From the NCBI RefSeq assembly GCF_036621415.1, contig NZ_CP030941.1, forward strand, positions 2,540,001-2,604,000: a DNA stretch of 64,000 nucleotides. The letters are read 5' to 3'. The DNA comes from Nitratireductor thuwali (lineage in GTDB: Bacteria; Pseudomonadota; Alphaproteobacteria; Rhizobiales; Rhizobiaceae). Under the pieces are notes generated by a model. It was not told the DNA's origin, searched no databases, and was given only the letters and a program-made list of their open reading frames with translations. How positions within the stretch are numbered: position 1 is the first letter of the stretch; every line of letters starts with the position of its first letter. Below, piece by piece: positions 46,790 to 56,606 of the stretch. The position numbers and the translations under genes are program-made.

Positions 46790-47677
46790 TCAGCCGAGGA
46801 AATCCGCACCCGATCCCGTGATCTTCCCGTCCTCTTCTCCGATCGTATCGAGGTCGCGGCCCGAATAGGGCAGCGACAGGAGAATGCGGCGGATCACCGC
46901 AAGACGCGCCCTGCGTTTGTCGTTGGCCCGCACGACCGTCCATGGGGCATGGGGCGAATGGGTACGCTCCAGCATGAGATCGCGCACCCGTGTATAGTCG
47001 TCCCACTTTTCCATGCCAGCGATGTCCATCGGAGAGAACTTCCAGTGCTTTCGACGGCTGTGCCGCCGGTCGTGGAAGCGCTTGAGCTGCGTCTCCTGGC
47101 CGATGTTGAGCCATATCTTGAACAGGTGGATACCGTCATTGACGATGGCGCGTTCGAAATTGGGCGTCTCTTCCAGAAACCGCTCGTGCTGGGCGGGCGT
47201 GCAGAATCCCATTACCGGCTCCACGCCGGCGCGATTGTACCAGGAGCGGTCGAAGGTGACGAATTCACCGGCTGTCGGGAAATGCGCGACATAGCGCTGG
47301 AAATACCATTGGCCGCGCTCAGTTTCCGTAGGTTTCGTCAGCGCCACGTTCCGCGCGGTACGCGGGTTCATGTATTTGCGGATCCTGGATATGGTTCCAC
47401 CCTTGCCGGCCGCGTCGCGACCTTCGAAAACGATCATCACGCGTTCGCCCGTCTCCTGCAGCCATGCCTGCAGCTTCACCAGCTCAATCTGCAGCGCCTT
47501 GAGCTGCCGCTCATACTCCTTGCGCTTCATCCTTTCATCATAAGGGTAGCCGCCGGCGGTCAGGATGTTATCGGCGATCCAGTCAGGCAATTCCGGCTCA
47601 TTAATGTCGAAGACACGCGTCTTACCATCGATCTTTAGCTTGATCTCGTTCGCGGACTTGTCCAAGGGGCTGTTCAT
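46790..47677 (-). CDS. ppk2: Polyphosphate kinase 2
   Basis: This 295-residue PPK2 transfers phosphate between polyphosphate and nucleotides. The Walker [13 protein letters not shown] (residues 86-95), the Walker B-like [17 protein letters not shown] (Asp143) and the lid-region arginines ([25 protein letters not shown]) are present. The single-domain size fits class I PPK2, which prefers ADP or GDP. The ATG at 47677 begins the family N-terminus and has AGGAAA upstream; a frame 69 codons longer lacks similarity. It is divergent from phoR, a phosphate-sensing context that suits its role. Confidence 0.93.
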   Translation of the reverse strand: MNSPLDKSANEIKLKIDGKTRVFDINEPELPDWIADNILTAGGYPYDERMKRKEYERQLKALQIELVKLQAWLQETGERVMIVFEGRDAAGKGGTISRIRKYMNPRTARNVALTKPTETERGQWYFQRYVAHFPTAGEFVTFDRSWYNRAGVEPVMGFCTPAQHERFLEETPNFERAIVNDGIHLFKIWLNIGQETQLKRFHDRRHSRRKHWKFSPMDIAGMEKWDDYTRVRDLMLERTHSPHAPWTVVRANDKRRARLAVIRRILLSLPYSGRDLDTIGEEDGKITGSGADFLG

Positions 47678-47818
47678 AGAAGCGTTTCCTCGCGGCGGTA
47701 TCTGCTTTGGCAATGCGCTGGCGCAATGAAATCTGCGGCATGCTATTGACGGCTTCAAGCAAGGTCCAGCCGATATTGATCGAAGCAGACTGTCGTCGGG
47801 CAGGGATGGAAAGCGGGT

Positions 47819-49081
47819 ATGGCTGAACGGGGTGCATCGCTGCAAAGCTGGCTGCGGACGGGCGCAGCGCGTCTTTCCAGGCACTGGCCTGTGCTCGCCG
47901 CCGCGCTTGTCCTGTTTCTCTTCATCGACCTCTCACGCAACGGCAACGGACTTTTGGCCTTCGGCGCCTCGCTGGTGGTCGTCATCGTCGCCCTTGCCGC
48001 GGGCGGAGCGGCAGCGACCGAGCAGCGGGGCCGGGAAGGCACGGCTGTGGCCACCAGTATCGACACCCTCCCCGCCATTCATCTGGCGGCCGCCGTTCCG
48101 GACCCGCTCTTTATCATCGATGGCCAAGGAGCCTTCGTCTATGCCAACCAGGCGGCCGGAAAGGCCTTCGGTACGACCGCCGCCGGCAGTTCGGTGCAGC
48201 TCAAGTTCCGCCAGCCCGAGATGCACGCCTTCATCGACCGTGTGCTTCGGGGCGGGGAGGGGGCCCTGTCGACCGACTATGTCGAACGGGTGCCGGTCGA
48301 GCGAGCGTACCGTGTCTCGGCCACCGCAATCGGCGAGGGCAGCGGGCTCCATGTGCTGCTGTTCAAGGACCAGAGCGAAGCGCGCCGCATCGACCGCATG
48401 CGCGCCGACTTCATAGCCAATGCCAGCCATGAGCTTCGCACGCCCCTGGCCTCGGTCTCCGGTTTCATCGAAACGCTGCGCGGCCCGGCCCGCGACGATG
48501 CGCGGGCGCGGGAGAACTTCCTGCAGATCATGCAGGACCAGACAGGGCGGATGGCGCGCCTGATCGACGACCTGCTTTCCCTGTCGCGGCTCGAGATAAA
48601 GCCGTACGCCAAGCCTGAAACCCGGGTCGACCTGCGCGTGCTCCTGGAAGGTGTCGCGGACAGCCTGACCCACCTTGCCTCGGAATCGGGCGTCGAGATC
48701 GTGCTGGACCTCCCTGACCGGCCGCTGGAGGTCGCGGCCCACCGCGATGAACTGGTCCAGGTGTTCCAGAACCTGATGGAGAACGCCTGCAAATACGGCA
48801 GCGACGGCGGCAAGGTGCTGGTCACGGCCGACCCGGAGGCTCCCAACGGCGAGACCACGGTCACCGTGACGGACTTCGGTCCGGGCATTCCCGAAGAGCA
48901 TATCCCCCGCATCACCGAACGATTTTACCGGGTTGACGTGGAGACCAGCCGCGCCCAGAAAGGTACCGGTCTCGGCTTGGCCATCGTCAAGCACATCCTG
49001 ACCCGGCACGATGCGCGCCTGTCGGTCAGGTCGAAGGTGGGGGACGGCTCCGCCTTCACCGTCCACTTCCCGCCGGAATGA
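47819..49081 (+). CDS. phoR: Phosphate regulon sensor histidine kinase (PhoR type)
   Basis: The 420-residue membrane kinase has two short N-terminal helices (about 25-37 and 45-65), a PAS domain ([23 protein letters not shown]), a HisKA domain with the phosphorylated His204 in [25 protein letters not shown], and HATPase_c motifs N ([10 protein letters not shown]), G1 ([10 protein letters not shown]) and G2 ([13 protein letters not shown]). This architecture and the FIETLRG run are typical of PhoR, which senses phosphate status through PstSCAB-PhoU and acts on PhoB. Its next gene is phoU, with no pst or phoB genes between or after, which is unusual. ATG 47819 follows AAAGCGGG. Confidence 0.92.
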   Translation: MAERGASLQSWLRTGAARLSRHWPVLAAALVLFLFIDLSRNGNGLLAFGASLVVVIVALAAGGAAATEQRGREGTAVATSIDTLPAIHLAAAVPDPLFIIDGQGAFVYANQAAGKAFGTTAAGSSVQLKFRQPEMHAFIDRVLRGGEGALSTDYVERVPVERAYRVSATAIGEGSGLHVLLFKDQSEARRIDRMRADFIANASHELRTPLASVSGFIETLRGPARDDARARENFLQIMQDQTGRMARLIDDLLSLSRLEIKPYAKPETRVDLRVLLEGVADSLTHLASESGVEIVLDLPDRPLEVAAHRDELVQVFQNLMENACKYGSDGGKVLVTADPEAPNGETTVTVTDFGPGIPEEHIPRITERFYRVDVETSRAQKGTGLGLAIVKHILTRHDARLSVRSKVGDGSAFTVHFPPE

Positions 49082-49309
49082 GTGCGCCGCGGCCGTGCGC
49101 TACAAGTAGCCGACAAATGAAGTTTGCGGACGCCCGGCGGTTTCTTTTTCCCGTCATGTAGTTAGCTTAGGTCTTCGGGATATATTGATTCAGTGGCCAT
49201 CTGGCGCCTCAAGTCTTCTGCGGCGCGATGTGTAGGTTCAATGGCGCATCGCCTCCTTCATCCCCTTGGAAGGCAGAATGGCGCTGTAGAGATCGGGATG
49301 TAAAAGAGC

Positions 49310-50038
49310 ATGAACAACCAGCACATCATGCGCACCTTCGACGAGGAGCTGCGCTTTCTGACGAACCAGATCGGTTCGATGGGCGGCTATGCGGAGCGCA
49401 TGGTGGAGCAGGCCGTTGCCGCACTTGTCGGCGCCGATCTCGGCCTTGCCCGCAAGGTAGTGGAAGACGATGTCTTTCTCGATGAGAAGGAGCGCGAAAT
49501 CGGAGAAAAGGCCGTCATCATCATCGCCAGGCGCCAGCCTATGGCGGCAGATCTGCGCGAGATCGTTGGCGCGATCCGCATTTCAGGGGATTTGGAGCGC
49601 ATCGGCGATCTGGGCAAGAACATCGCCAAGCGCGCGGTCGCGATTACCGAGGCGCGTCAGCCCACGCGCCTGTTCCGCGGCCTATCGGCCCTGTCGGACC
49701 TGGCCCTGACGCAGCTCAAGGAAGTGCTCGACGCCTACGCGTCGCGCTCGGCGGAAAAGATCGGGTTCGTGCGCGATCGGGACGAAGAGATCGACGCCAT
49801 GTACACTTCGCTCTTCCGGGAGCTTCTGGCCTACATGATGGAGGACCCGCGCAACATCACCGCCTGCACGCATCTCATCTTCTGCGCCAAGAACATCGAG
49901 CGCATCGGCGATCACGCGACGAACATCGCCGAAACCGTGCACCACATCATCACGGGTACGCAACTGCCGTCGGAACGGCCGAAGGAAGACAGCAGCCATC
50001 GTGTGGTGGCGCCGAGCGGAGACGGTTCGAAGGACTAA
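49310..50038 (+). CDS. phoU: Phosphate signalling complex protein PhoU
   Basis: PhoU is a cytoplasmic helical-bundle protein that links the Pst transporter to PhoR and represses the Pho regulon when phosphate is plentiful. The 242-residue product shows its two pseudo-symmetric three-helix halves, each with an acidic metal-binding motif (ISGDLERIGDLGKNIAKRAV and AKNIERIGDHATNIAETV). Start ATG 49310. The gap to phoR is about 230 bases. In many relatives the order is phoR-pstSCAB-phoU-phoB, and here pst and phoB are absent. Converges with gcrA over a hairpin that serves the gcrA side. Confidence 0.95.
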   Translation: MNNQHIMRTFDEELRFLTNQIGSMGGYAERMVEQAVAALVGADLGLARKVVEDDVFLDEKEREIGEKAVIIIARRQPMAADLREIVGAIRISGDLERIGDLGKNIAKRAVAITEARQPTRLFRGLSALSDLALTQLKEVLDAYASRSAEKIGFVRDRDEEIDAMYTSLFRELLAYMMEDPRNITACTHLIFCAKNIERIGDHATNIAETVHHIITGTQLPSERPKEDSSHRVVAPSGDGSKD

Positions 50039-50051
50039 TCTCTTCTTCGAC

Positions 50052-50077
50052 AAAAAAGAGGCGGCCGAAGCCGCCTC
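50052..50077 (-). terminator. Rho-independent terminator of gcrA (UUCG loop)
   Basis: On the minus strand GAGGCGGC-TTCG-GCCGCCTC (stems 50058-50065 and 50070-50077) is followed by TTTTTT (50052-50057). The stable UUCG tetraloop and six-T tail lie about 20 bases after the gcrA stop. Confidence 0.9.
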
Positions 50078-50096
50078 AGGTTCCAGGGAGGAGAGG

Positions 50097-50627
50097 TTAC
50101 CGGCTGCGCCGGCGTTCGCTTGCCGGTTGGTAGGCCAGCTTCGAGTGGTAGTTGCAATAGGGGCCGGAATCGCCCGATTTGTTGCCGCAGAACGAGAAAT
50201 CCTCCGACAGTGGATCCCCGTTCGGCCACTTGCACGTGTGCTCGTTGAGCTCCACGAGTCGCAGGTTGCGCGACATGGGCACAACGACATTCTCCACCGG
50301 CCGCACCCGCTGGTAGGCAACGGCGTCTTCTTCGAACTGCACCTGCAGCGCGTTGGCGCCGATGGTTGCCGTCATAGTGCGCGACGTGCGCTGACGGCGC
50401 GATGTTGCACCGCTGCCGGTTCCCGTGCCGGAGGTGGCGGCCGTCGCCTTCTTCTGGCGTGCGGGCGCGCCAGAAGCCCGCCCTCGGCTCGATAGCTTGA
50501 GGCGATGAACCTTGCCGATCACGGCATTGCGGCTGACACCGCCGAGCTGCGCGGCGATCTGGCTTGCGCTCAGCCCTTCGGCCCAGAGCTTCTTCAAGAG
50601 TTCGACGCGTTCATCTGTCCAGTTCAT
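50097..50627 (-). CDS. gcrA: Cell cycle regulator GcrA
   Basis: The 176-residue regulator opens with the GcrA DNA-binding domain MNWTDERVELLKKLWAEGLS and AAQLGGVSRNAVIGKVHRL, which recognises CcrM-methylated GANTC sites and binds sigma70. An Arg/Ala/Thr-rich linker follows, and the C-terminal RNA-polymerase-contacting domain ends with FCGNKSGDSGPYCNYHSKLAYQP. Length is normal. ATG 50627, divergent from argD. Its upstream region holds four GANTC sites (see findings). Confidence 0.96.
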   Translation of the reverse strand: MNWTDERVELLKKLWAEGLSASQIAAQLGGVSRNAVIGKVHRLKLSSRGRASGAPARQKKATAATSGTGTGSGATSRRQRTSRTMTATIGANALQVQFEEDAVAYQRVRPVENVVVPMSRNLRLVELNEHTCKWPNGDPLSEDFSFCGNKSGDSGPYCNYHSKLAYQPASERRRSR

Positions 50628-51011
50628 CGGGACACGCTCCTGTCCAAGCGTGCGGAATCCCTACCGGTTTCCCCCCGATAAAACCAAGGGGACACCATAT
50701 CTGCATGGGTGTGATGGTCCGCCGCACGAAATGTAGTCGTTACAGATCCAAGCTACCTTATCGGTTGACTCCGTGACAAGAGTCTGGCTGGCGTCGCGAA
50801 TCTCTTTTTTCGGTTTTCCCCAGCTTGCGCGAAAAACCGAGAGGCTGCGGGGGAGGCCGCCGTCGCTGCCGAACGGCCGTCCGCGTTGACTTCCAGCGGG
50901 AAAACACGGATATAGAGCCCGCATGCCGCCCTTGGGGCGGCTTTTTGGTTTCATCGGCGGCCCGCCTTTCGAAAAGCTGCGGCGAGCCTCGGCATTCGGA
51001 GTAATGTGTCC
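50628..51011. other. Divergent intergenic region gcrA / argD
   Basis: About 385 bases with no gene I can support. It contains four GANTC motifs between 50655 and 50802, and at its right end a promoter-like sequence and hairpin described separately. An AAAACCG/CGGTTTT inverted repeat at about 50813-50841 is also visible, without an attached T-run. Confidence 0.5.
50886..50946 (+). promoter_or_regulatory. Promoter-like elements and hairpin-T5 in the argD leader
   Basis: TTGACT (50886-50891) and TATAGA (50911-50916) resemble -35 and -10 elements but with a 19-base spacing. Directly after, GCCGCCC (50925-50931) and GGGCGGC (50935-50941) form a hairpin followed by TTTTT (50942-50946). The hairpin is a good intrinsic terminator, and argD starts 66 bases later. 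It could be an attenuator, or the end of a short unannotated transcript. Confidence 0.45.
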
Positions 51012-52198
51012 ATGAGCACTGCAGCGCTCTACGATACCTTCGCGCGGCTTCCCCTTGCTTTCGAAAAGGGCGAGGGCACCTGGCTGATAGCCCATGACGG
51101 CACGCGTTATCTGGACTTCGCGGCCGGTATCGCCGTGAACTCGCTTGGCCATGCGCATCCCCATCTCGTGGCCGCGCTGGTCGGGCAGGCGGGCAAGCTG
51201 TGGCATACTTCCAATCTCTATGAGATTCCGGGACAGCAGCGGCTGGGTGAGCGGCTCGCCGAGAACACCTTCGCCGACAAGGTCTTCTTCACCAATTCAG
51301 GCGCCGAGGCGCTGGAAGCGGCCATCAAGACGGCGCGCCGCCACCATTTCGTCAACGGTGAGGAAAACCGCTACCGCATCATCACCTTCGAAGGCGCCTT
51401 CCATGGCCGCACGCTGGCGACCATCGCCGCCGGGGGCAGAAGAAATATCTGGAGGGCTTCGGTCCGAAGGTCGAGGGCTTCGACCAAGTGCCCTTCGGTG
51501 ACCTGAAGGCAGTCAGGAAAGCCATCACCGAAGAGACGGCGGCGATCCTGGTCGAGCCGATCCAGGGAGAAGGCGGAATCCGCGTCCTGCCGGGCGAAAC
51601 GCTGCGTGCGCTGCGGCAGCTTTGCGACGAGCACGGTCTGCTGCTGGTCCTTGACGAGGTCCAGAGCGGCGTCGGGCGCACGGGCAGGCTGTTCGCTCAC
51701 GAGTGGACGGGTATCACGCCCGACATCATGGCCGTCGCCAAAGGCATCGGCGGCGGCTTTCCCATGGGCGCATGCCTGGCGACGGAAGACGCGGCCAGGG
51801 GCATGACAGCCGGCGTCCACGGCACGACCTTCGGCGGCAATCCGCTCGCCATGGCCGTCGGCAACGCGGTTCTGGATATCCTGCTCGACGAGGGCTTTCT
51901 GGAAGGCGTCGCCCGCAAGGGACTGCTCCTGAAGCAGGGCCTTGCCGGCATTGCCGATACCTTCCCCGAAATCGTCGACGAAATCCGCGGCGAAGGCCTG
52001 ATGCTGGGCATCAGGTGCAGAAAGCCGAACGCACTTGTCCAGCAGGCGCTGCGCGACAAGAAGATGCTGGTCGCGCCGGCTGGCGAAAACGTCCTTCGGC
52101 TGCTGCCGCCGCTCACTGTGTCCGAAGAGGAGATCCAGGATGCCCTGGAGCGGGTGCACACGGCATTCGAGGGTATCGCGACCGCCACCGGCGACTAG
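51012..52198 (+). pseudogene. argD: Acetylornithine aminotransferase, apparent frameshift
   Basis: This PLP-dependent transaminase belongs to arginine biosynthesis. The first frame (from ATG 51012) encodes the family N-terminus through [17 protein letters not shown]. It then shifts into unrelated residues and stops at 51506. The rest of the enzyme continues in another frame from about 51437 ([21 protein letters not shown]) through [26 protein letters not shown] and the PLP-lysine region [13 protein letters not shown]. One base is missing at the G5 run 51432-51436: six G would restore a full ~396-residue ArgD. A real null or phase-variable state and a sequencing error cannot be told apart here. 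argF and hslO follow and are intact. GTG 51006 is an alternative start. Confidence 0.85.
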
Positions 52199-52319
52199 TG
52201 CACTCGCAGGAAAACCGGAACAGGCTTTCGGGAAGCAAGGTGCTCGATTGAGGAATCCGCAGCCTGCCTCGTGCGACCGCAAGGGGCGCACGGCGCTGTA
52301 GGGGAAGGGGACGACCATC

Positions 52320-53234
52320 ATGACCACGCCAAGGCATTTCATCGACATCGCCGGCATTGCCGAGGACCAGCTGCGCGCCATGCTGGACGATGCACGCGGC
52401 CGCAAGGAAAGGTTCAAGGCCGGCGAACGCGACAAGCCCCTGGCAGGCAAGGCGCTGGCCATGATCTTCGACAAGCCTTCGACGCGCACCCGCGTCTCCT
52501 TCGATGTCGGGATGCGCCAGCTCGGCGGCGAGACGATCATGCTGACGGGAGCCGAGATGCAGCTCGGCCGCAGCGAGACGATTGCCGATACGGCAAGGGT
52601 GCTGTCGCGCTATGTCGACGCCATCATGATCCGCACCACGTCGCACGATCGGCTGCTTGAACTGGCGGAAAATGCCACCATACCCGTAATCAATGGTCTT
52701 ACGGACGACACACACCCCTGTCAGATCATGGCGGACATACTTACATATGAGGAGCATCGCGGTCCGGTGAAGGATCGGCTGTTCGCCTGGACCGGCGACG
52801 GCAACAATGTCCTTCATTCGCTGATCGAAGCTTCCGCGCGGTTCGGCTTCCGCCTCAATATAGCGGTGCCGGCGGGCAGCGAACCTTCGACGCGTGTCGT
52901 CGATTGGGCGCGAGCCAACGGCGGCCGCGTGGAACTGACCGGATCGGCCGAGGAAGCCGTGAAGGGTGCCGACTGCGTGGTGACCGATACCTGGGTCTCC
53001 ATGGGGCAGGAGCATCGCGCCCGCGGTCATAACGTGTTTCAGCCCTATCAGGTGAATGAAAAGCTGATGGAGCTCGCCGCGGCCGACGCCCTCTTCATGC
53101 ATTGCCTTCCCGCCCATCGCGGCGAGGAGGTAACGGACGAGGTCATCGACGGACCGCATTCCGTGGTGTTCGACGAGGCGGAAAACCGCCTCCATGCGCA
53201 GAAAGCGATACTTGCCTGGTGTCTAGAGAAGTGA
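52320..53234 (+). CDS. argF: Ornithine carbamoyltransferase
   Basis: The 304-residue enzyme makes citrulline from ornithine and carbamoyl phosphate. The carbamoyl-phosphate loop is STRTR at 54-58, followed by [11 protein letters not shown], the ornithine site region SMGQE, and the active-site [11 protein letters not shown]. All key residues are present. ATG 52320 is preceded by GGGAAGGGGA. It follows the broken argD by about 120 bases, and its TGA overlaps the hslO GTG (GTGA), so argF-hslO are coupled. Confidence 0.97.
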   Translation: MTTPRHFIDIAGIAEDQLRAMLDDARGRKERFKAGERDKPLAGKALAMIFDKPSTRTRVSFDVGMRQLGGETIMLTGAEMQLGRSETIADTARVLSRYVDAIMIRTTSHDRLLELAENATIPVINGLTDDTHPCQIMADILTYEEHRGPVKDRLFAWTGDGNNVLHSLIEASARFGFRLNIAVPAGSEPSTRVVDWARANGGRVELTGSAEEAVKGADCVVTDTWVSMGQEHRARGHNVFQPYQVNEKLMELAAADALFMHCLPAHRGEEVTDEVIDGPHSVVFDEAENRLHAQKAILAWCLEK

Positions 53235-54217
53235 CTGAACAGAATATCAGACTTGGCGAATTCGGCTTTGCCGGAGACGACCATGTGGTGCCTTTCGACG
53301 TGGACGCGCTCGACGTGCGCGGCCGCGCGGTGCAGGTCGGCCCGATGCTCGACCAGATCCTGGGCCGCCACGACTATCCCGATCCGGTCGCCCACCTGCT
53401 GGCCGAGATGATCGTGCTCACCGTTCTCCTGGGCAGCTCGCTGAAATTCGAGGGCAAGTTCATCGTTCAGACACGCTCGGACGGACCGGTCGACATGCTG
53501 GTCGCCGACCTGACGACGCCAGGCTCGGTCCGCGCCTATGCGCGCTACGACGAAGACCGGCTGCGCGAGGCAATCGAGCGCGGGGAGATTTCGCCCGAAC
53601 AGCTTCTGGGCTCCGGGGTCCTGGCACTGACCATCGATCAGGGCGCGCACATGCAGCGCTATCAGGGCATCGTCCAACTCGACGGCTCGACGCTCGAGGA
53701 TGTCGCCCGCGCATATTTTCGTCAATCGGAGCAAATCCCGACCGAAGTCCGGCTGGGCGTGGCGCGCATCATCGTGCCGGGTGAGAGCGGTGGCGCAGAA
53801 CGATGGCGTGCCGGCGGCCTGCTGCTGCAGTTTCTGCCGTCGGCGCCCGAGCGCAGCCGAATGGCCGACCTGCCGGGCGGTGACGGTGACCAGGCTGACG
53901 ACGGCAACGGCCATCCGGAGGACAATGCCTGGCAGGAGGCCTTGGCGTTGCTGTCGACGGTGGAAGCGGACGAGCTTGTCGACCCTTCGGTCGGCGCTGA
54001 GCGGCTGCTTTACCGCCTGTTCCACGAGCAGGGCGCGCGCGTTTATGAGGGCGTCGATATCATCGACGACTGCTCATGCTCGCGCGAGAAGATCCGCGCG
54101 ATTCTGGATGGGTTCACGGCCGAGGAAATCGAAGAGAGCACCGAGGACGGGGAAATTCGCGTCACCTGCGAATTCTGCGCCAAGGAATACGCGTTCGATT
54201 CCGAGGATTTCCGGTAG
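53231..54217 (+). CDS. hslO: Hsp33 redox-regulated chaperone
   Basis: The 328-residue cytoplasmic chaperone becomes active on oxidation. The N-terminal domain (about 1-220) binds unfolded protein; the C-terminal zinc switch has the CxC in [10 protein letters not shown] and the CxxC in [10 protein letters not shown], giving the expected four cysteines. The GTG at 53231 ([15 protein letters not shown]) overlaps the argF stop by four bases. An upstream start in the longer frame would lie in the argF 3' end and lacks similarity. Confidence 0.93.
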   Translation: MTEQNIRLGEFGFAGDDHVVPFDVDALDVRGRAVQVGPMLDQILGRHDYPDPVAHLLAEMIVLTVLLGSSLKFEGKFIVQTRSDGPVDMLVADLTTPGSVRAYARYDEDRLREAIERGEISPEQLLGSGVLALTIDQGAHMQRYQGIVQLDGSTLEDVARAYFRQSEQIPTEVRLGVARIIVPGESGGAERWRAGGLLLQFLPSAPERSRMADLPGGDGDQADDGNGHPEDNAWQEALALLSTVEADELVDPSVGAERLLYRLFHEQGARVYEGVDIIDDCSCSREKIRAILDGFTAEEIEESTEDGEIRVTCEFCAKEYAFDSEDFR

Positions 54218-54241
54218 ACCCGGACGCCCGGCCGGCGGTGT

Positions 54242-54634
54242 TCAGTTCACCGTTGCATCGGCTCCCGGCAGATCGAGCGAAAAGGCCGGAATGTCGACCT
54301 CGAACAGAGCGCCGCTCGCCGACCGCATCGTATACCGCCCGGTCATGATGCCGGATGTCGTCGGCAGCGGGCAGACCGACGTATAGCGGTAGCTCTCGTC
54401 GGGGCCGAGTTCCGGCTGCTCGCCGACGACACCGGCGCCACGCACCTCCTGTGCTCGTCCCAAGCCGTCGGTGATGTGCCAGTAGCGTGACAGAAGCTGC
54501 ACCTTTTCGTCCGAATGGTTGGCGATGGTGACCTGATAGGCCCACACGAACCTGCCTTCGTCCGGGTCCGAATGATCCGGCAGGAAGGAGGGTTCCACCT
54601 GCACCTCGATGTCATGTGTCACTGCGCGATACAT
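54242..54634 (-). CDS. apaG: ApaG protein (Co2+/Mg2+ efflux-associated)
   Basis: The 130-residue protein matches ApaG exactly in length. [18 protein letters not shown] is followed by [30 protein letters not shown] and [34 protein letters not shown]. The fold is fibronectin-III-like; a role in cobalt/magnesium handling is annotated in enterobacteria but the mechanism is unclear. ATG 54634 is chosen over the 23-codon longer frame, which lacks family sequence. It converges with hslO. Confidence 0.95.
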   Translation of the reverse strand: MYRAVTHDIEVQVEPSFLPDHSDPDEGRFVWAYQVTIANHSDEKVQLLSRYWHITDGLGRAQEVRGAGVVGEQPELGPDESYRYTSVCPLPTTSGIMTGRYTMRSASGALFEVDIPAFSLDLPGADATVN

Positions 54635-54721
54635 GGATCTTCCGCTGACGATATTGTGACACGTGATATGTGTCGTCGCACGGTATAGATCAACGCGTGA
54701 CAATCGTGGGAAGGATCACCA

Positions 54722-55327
54722 TTGCTTGATGGATGGGCCCGGCGGAAGCTCGATCCGCTGCTGAACCGCATAGCGGCCGGTGTCGCGCGCGGCGGTATCG
54801 GCGCCGATGCCGTCACGCTGGCAGGCTGCGGGATCGGGCTCGCCGCTGCGGCGCTGGTGGCCGTCGGCTGGTTCGGCATCGCTTTCGTCCTCATCGTTCT
54901 AAGCCGGCTGGCCGACGGTGTGGACGGCGCGGTCGCGCGCATCAATGGGCCGACCGATCTTGGCGGGTTTCTCGACATCGTGCTCGACTTCCTCTTTTAC
55001 GGCGCCGTGCCGCTGGGCTTCGTATTGTTCGATCCCGCTGCCAATGGCGTCGCCGGCGCCGTTCTGCTTTTTGCTTTCTATGTCAACGGCGCGAGCTTCC
55101 TCACCTTCGCGGTGATGGCGGAAAAGCGTCGGCTGGTCAGCACGGCGCGCGGCAGCAAATCTCTGTTCTTCACCACAGGCATAGCCGAGGCAGGCGAGAC
55201 GCTGGCCGTCTTCCTGCTCGCCTGCCTCTTTCCCGCATGGTTCCCCGTCCTAGCCTACGCTTTCGCGTCGATAACGCTTTACACGGCGCTGTCGCGCATC
55301 GTGCTGGCCGGACGGGAACTGAGGTAG
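54722..55327 (+). CDS. CDP-alcohol phosphatidyltransferase family protein
   Basis: This 201-residue membrane enzyme transfers a CMP-linked alcohol. The family motif is seen as ADGVDGAVAR, then GGFLDIVLD, giving the metal-binding aspartates D-x2-DG-x2-AR-x7-G-x3-D-x3-D. Five or six hydrophobic helices make up the rest. The acceptor is not specified; homologues act in phosphatidylglycerol, phosphatidylinositol or choline lipid synthesis. TTG 54722 has AAGGA about eight bases upstream. Confidence 0.88.
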   Translation: MLDGWARRKLDPLLNRIAAGVARGGIGADAVTLAGCGIGLAAAALVAVGWFGIAFVLIVLSRLADGVDGAVARINGPTDLGGFLDIVLDFLFYGAVPLGFVLFDPAANGVAGAVLLFAFYVNGASFLTFAVMAEKRRLVSTARGSKSLFFTTGIAEAGETLAVFLLACLFPAWFPVLAYAFASITLYTALSRIVLAGRELR

Positions 55328-55336
55328 CGGCCCCCG

Positions 55337-56527
55337 CTACGCTGCCTCCAGCGCCTGCTCAATGTCCTTGAGCAGATCTTCCACGTCCTCCAGCCCAAGC
55401 GACAGGCGCAGCGTGCCTTCACCGATTCCGGCCTCCGCGCGCGCCTCATCCGTGAGATTTTTGTGCGTTGTGGTCGTGGGATGCGTGACGAGGCTCTTGG
55501 CGTCGCCCAGATTGTTGGAGATGCCGATGATCGAGAGCGCGTTCTCGAAGGCGAAGGACGACGATTTTCCGCCCTTCAGATCGAAGCAGACCAGCGTGGA
55601 GCCGCCCGTCATCTGCCGCGCGACGATATCCGCCTGGGGATGATCCTTGCGCCCGGGATAGATGACGCGTCCGATCTTGGGATGTTCGGCCAGATAGTCG
55701 GCCACGCGAGCAGCGCTCTGGCTCTGTTGACGCACGCGGAGCGGCAGCGTTTCGAGCCCCTTCAGAAGCGTCCAGGCATTGAATGGGGAAAGGCTGGGCC
55801 CGGTATGCCGGAAATAGTCGTGCAGGTTCTGGTCGATCCACTCCTTGTCCGACAGCACGACACCGCCCAGACACCGGCCCTGGCCGTCGATATGCTTGGT
55901 CGCGGAGTAGACCACCACATGCGCTCCGAGCTCCAGCGGCTTCTGCAGGAGCGGGGTGGCGAACACGTTGTCGACCACGAGACGGGCGCCGGCGCCGTCG
56001 GCCAGCCGACCGATGCCAGCGATGTCGCAGACCTCCAGCGTCGGATTGGTGGGACTTTCCAGAAAAAACAGCTTGGTGTTGGGTCGGATGGCCTCTTCCC
56101 AGGCGGCGAGCGATTTGCCGTCGACGAGGGTGGTTTCGATGCCGTAGCGCGGCATCAGCGTCTCCACCACCCAGCGGCATGAACCGAAAAGGGCGCGTGC
56201 CGCCACCACATGGTCGCCCGCCTTGAGTGAACACAGAAGCGCGGCCGAAACCGCCGCCATCCCCGATGCCGTGGCTCGGGCATCCTCCGCCCCTTCCAGC
56301 GCGCACATGCGCTTTTCGAACATGTCGACGGTGGGATTGGCGTAGCGCGAATAGATGAAGCCCGGCTCCTCGCCCTTGAAACGGGCTTCGGCGGCTTCGG
56401 CGCTGTCGTAGAGGAAGCCCTGCGTCAAATAGAGAGCCTCGGACGTCTCGCCGAACTGCGAGCGCAGCGTGCCCGCATGGACAAGGGCGGTTTGCGGTTT
56501 CCAGTCTTTGCCAAAATTGCTTGTCAT
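55337..56527 (-). CDS. metZ: O-succinylhomoserine sulfhydrylase
   Basis: The 396-residue PLP enzyme of the Cys/Met metabolism family makes homocysteine from O-succinylhomoserine and sulfide. It has YSRYANPTVDMFEKRM near residue 60, the substrate-cofactor stretch SPTNPTLEVCDI, the PLP lysine in SATKHIDGQGR and the C-terminal RLSLGLEDVEDLL. MetZ is favoured over cystathionine gamma-synthase by the QFGETSEALYLTQGF start. A SAM-II riboswitch and a terminator lie just upstream, so it is repressed when S-adenosylmethionine is abundant. Confidence 0.95.
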   Translation of the reverse strand: MTSNFGKDWKPQTALVHAGTLRSQFGETSEALYLTQGFLYDSAEAAEARFKGEEPGFIYSRYANPTVDMFEKRMCALEGAEDARATASGMAAVSAALLCSLKAGDHVVAARALFGSCRWVVETLMPRYGIETTLVDGKSLAAWEEAIRPNTKLFFLESPTNPTLEVCDIAGIGRLADGAGARLVVDNVFATPLLQKPLELGAHVVVYSATKHIDGQGRCLGGVVLSDKEWIDQNLHDYFRHTGPSLSPFNAWTLLKGLETLPLRVRQQSQSAARVADYLAEHPKIGRVIYPGRKDHPQADIVARQMTGGSTLVCFDLKGGKSSSFAFENALSIIGISNNLGDAKSLVTHPTTTTHKNLTDEARAEAGIGEGTLRLSLGLEDVEDLLKDIEQALEAA

Positions 56528-56537
56528 CGTCTTCGCT

Positions 56538-56576
56538 CAAAAATAAAACCGGCCGCGGGAAGCCGCTTGCCGGTTC
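56538..56576 (-). terminator. Intrinsic terminator in the metZ leader
   Basis: On the minus strand AACCGGC (56575-56569) pairs with GCCGGTT (56553-56547) around an inner GCGG/CCGC stem, and the transcript then runs into TTATTTTT. It lies between the SAM-II aptamer and the metZ ATG, where ligand-controlled termination could act. Confidence 0.75.
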
Positions 56577-56606
56577 GAGCGCCCTGGTGACAGGTCGTTG
56601 CCGCGG

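Noticed and set aside
47678..47818. Pho box between ppk2 and phoR
   Set aside because: Only a single CTGTCGT-like half was found; the tandem CTGTCAT pattern is not there.
54658..54674. GACAC-N7-GTGTC inverted repeat upstream of apaG
   Set aside because: Five-base arms occur often by chance and no regulator is suggested by the neighbours.
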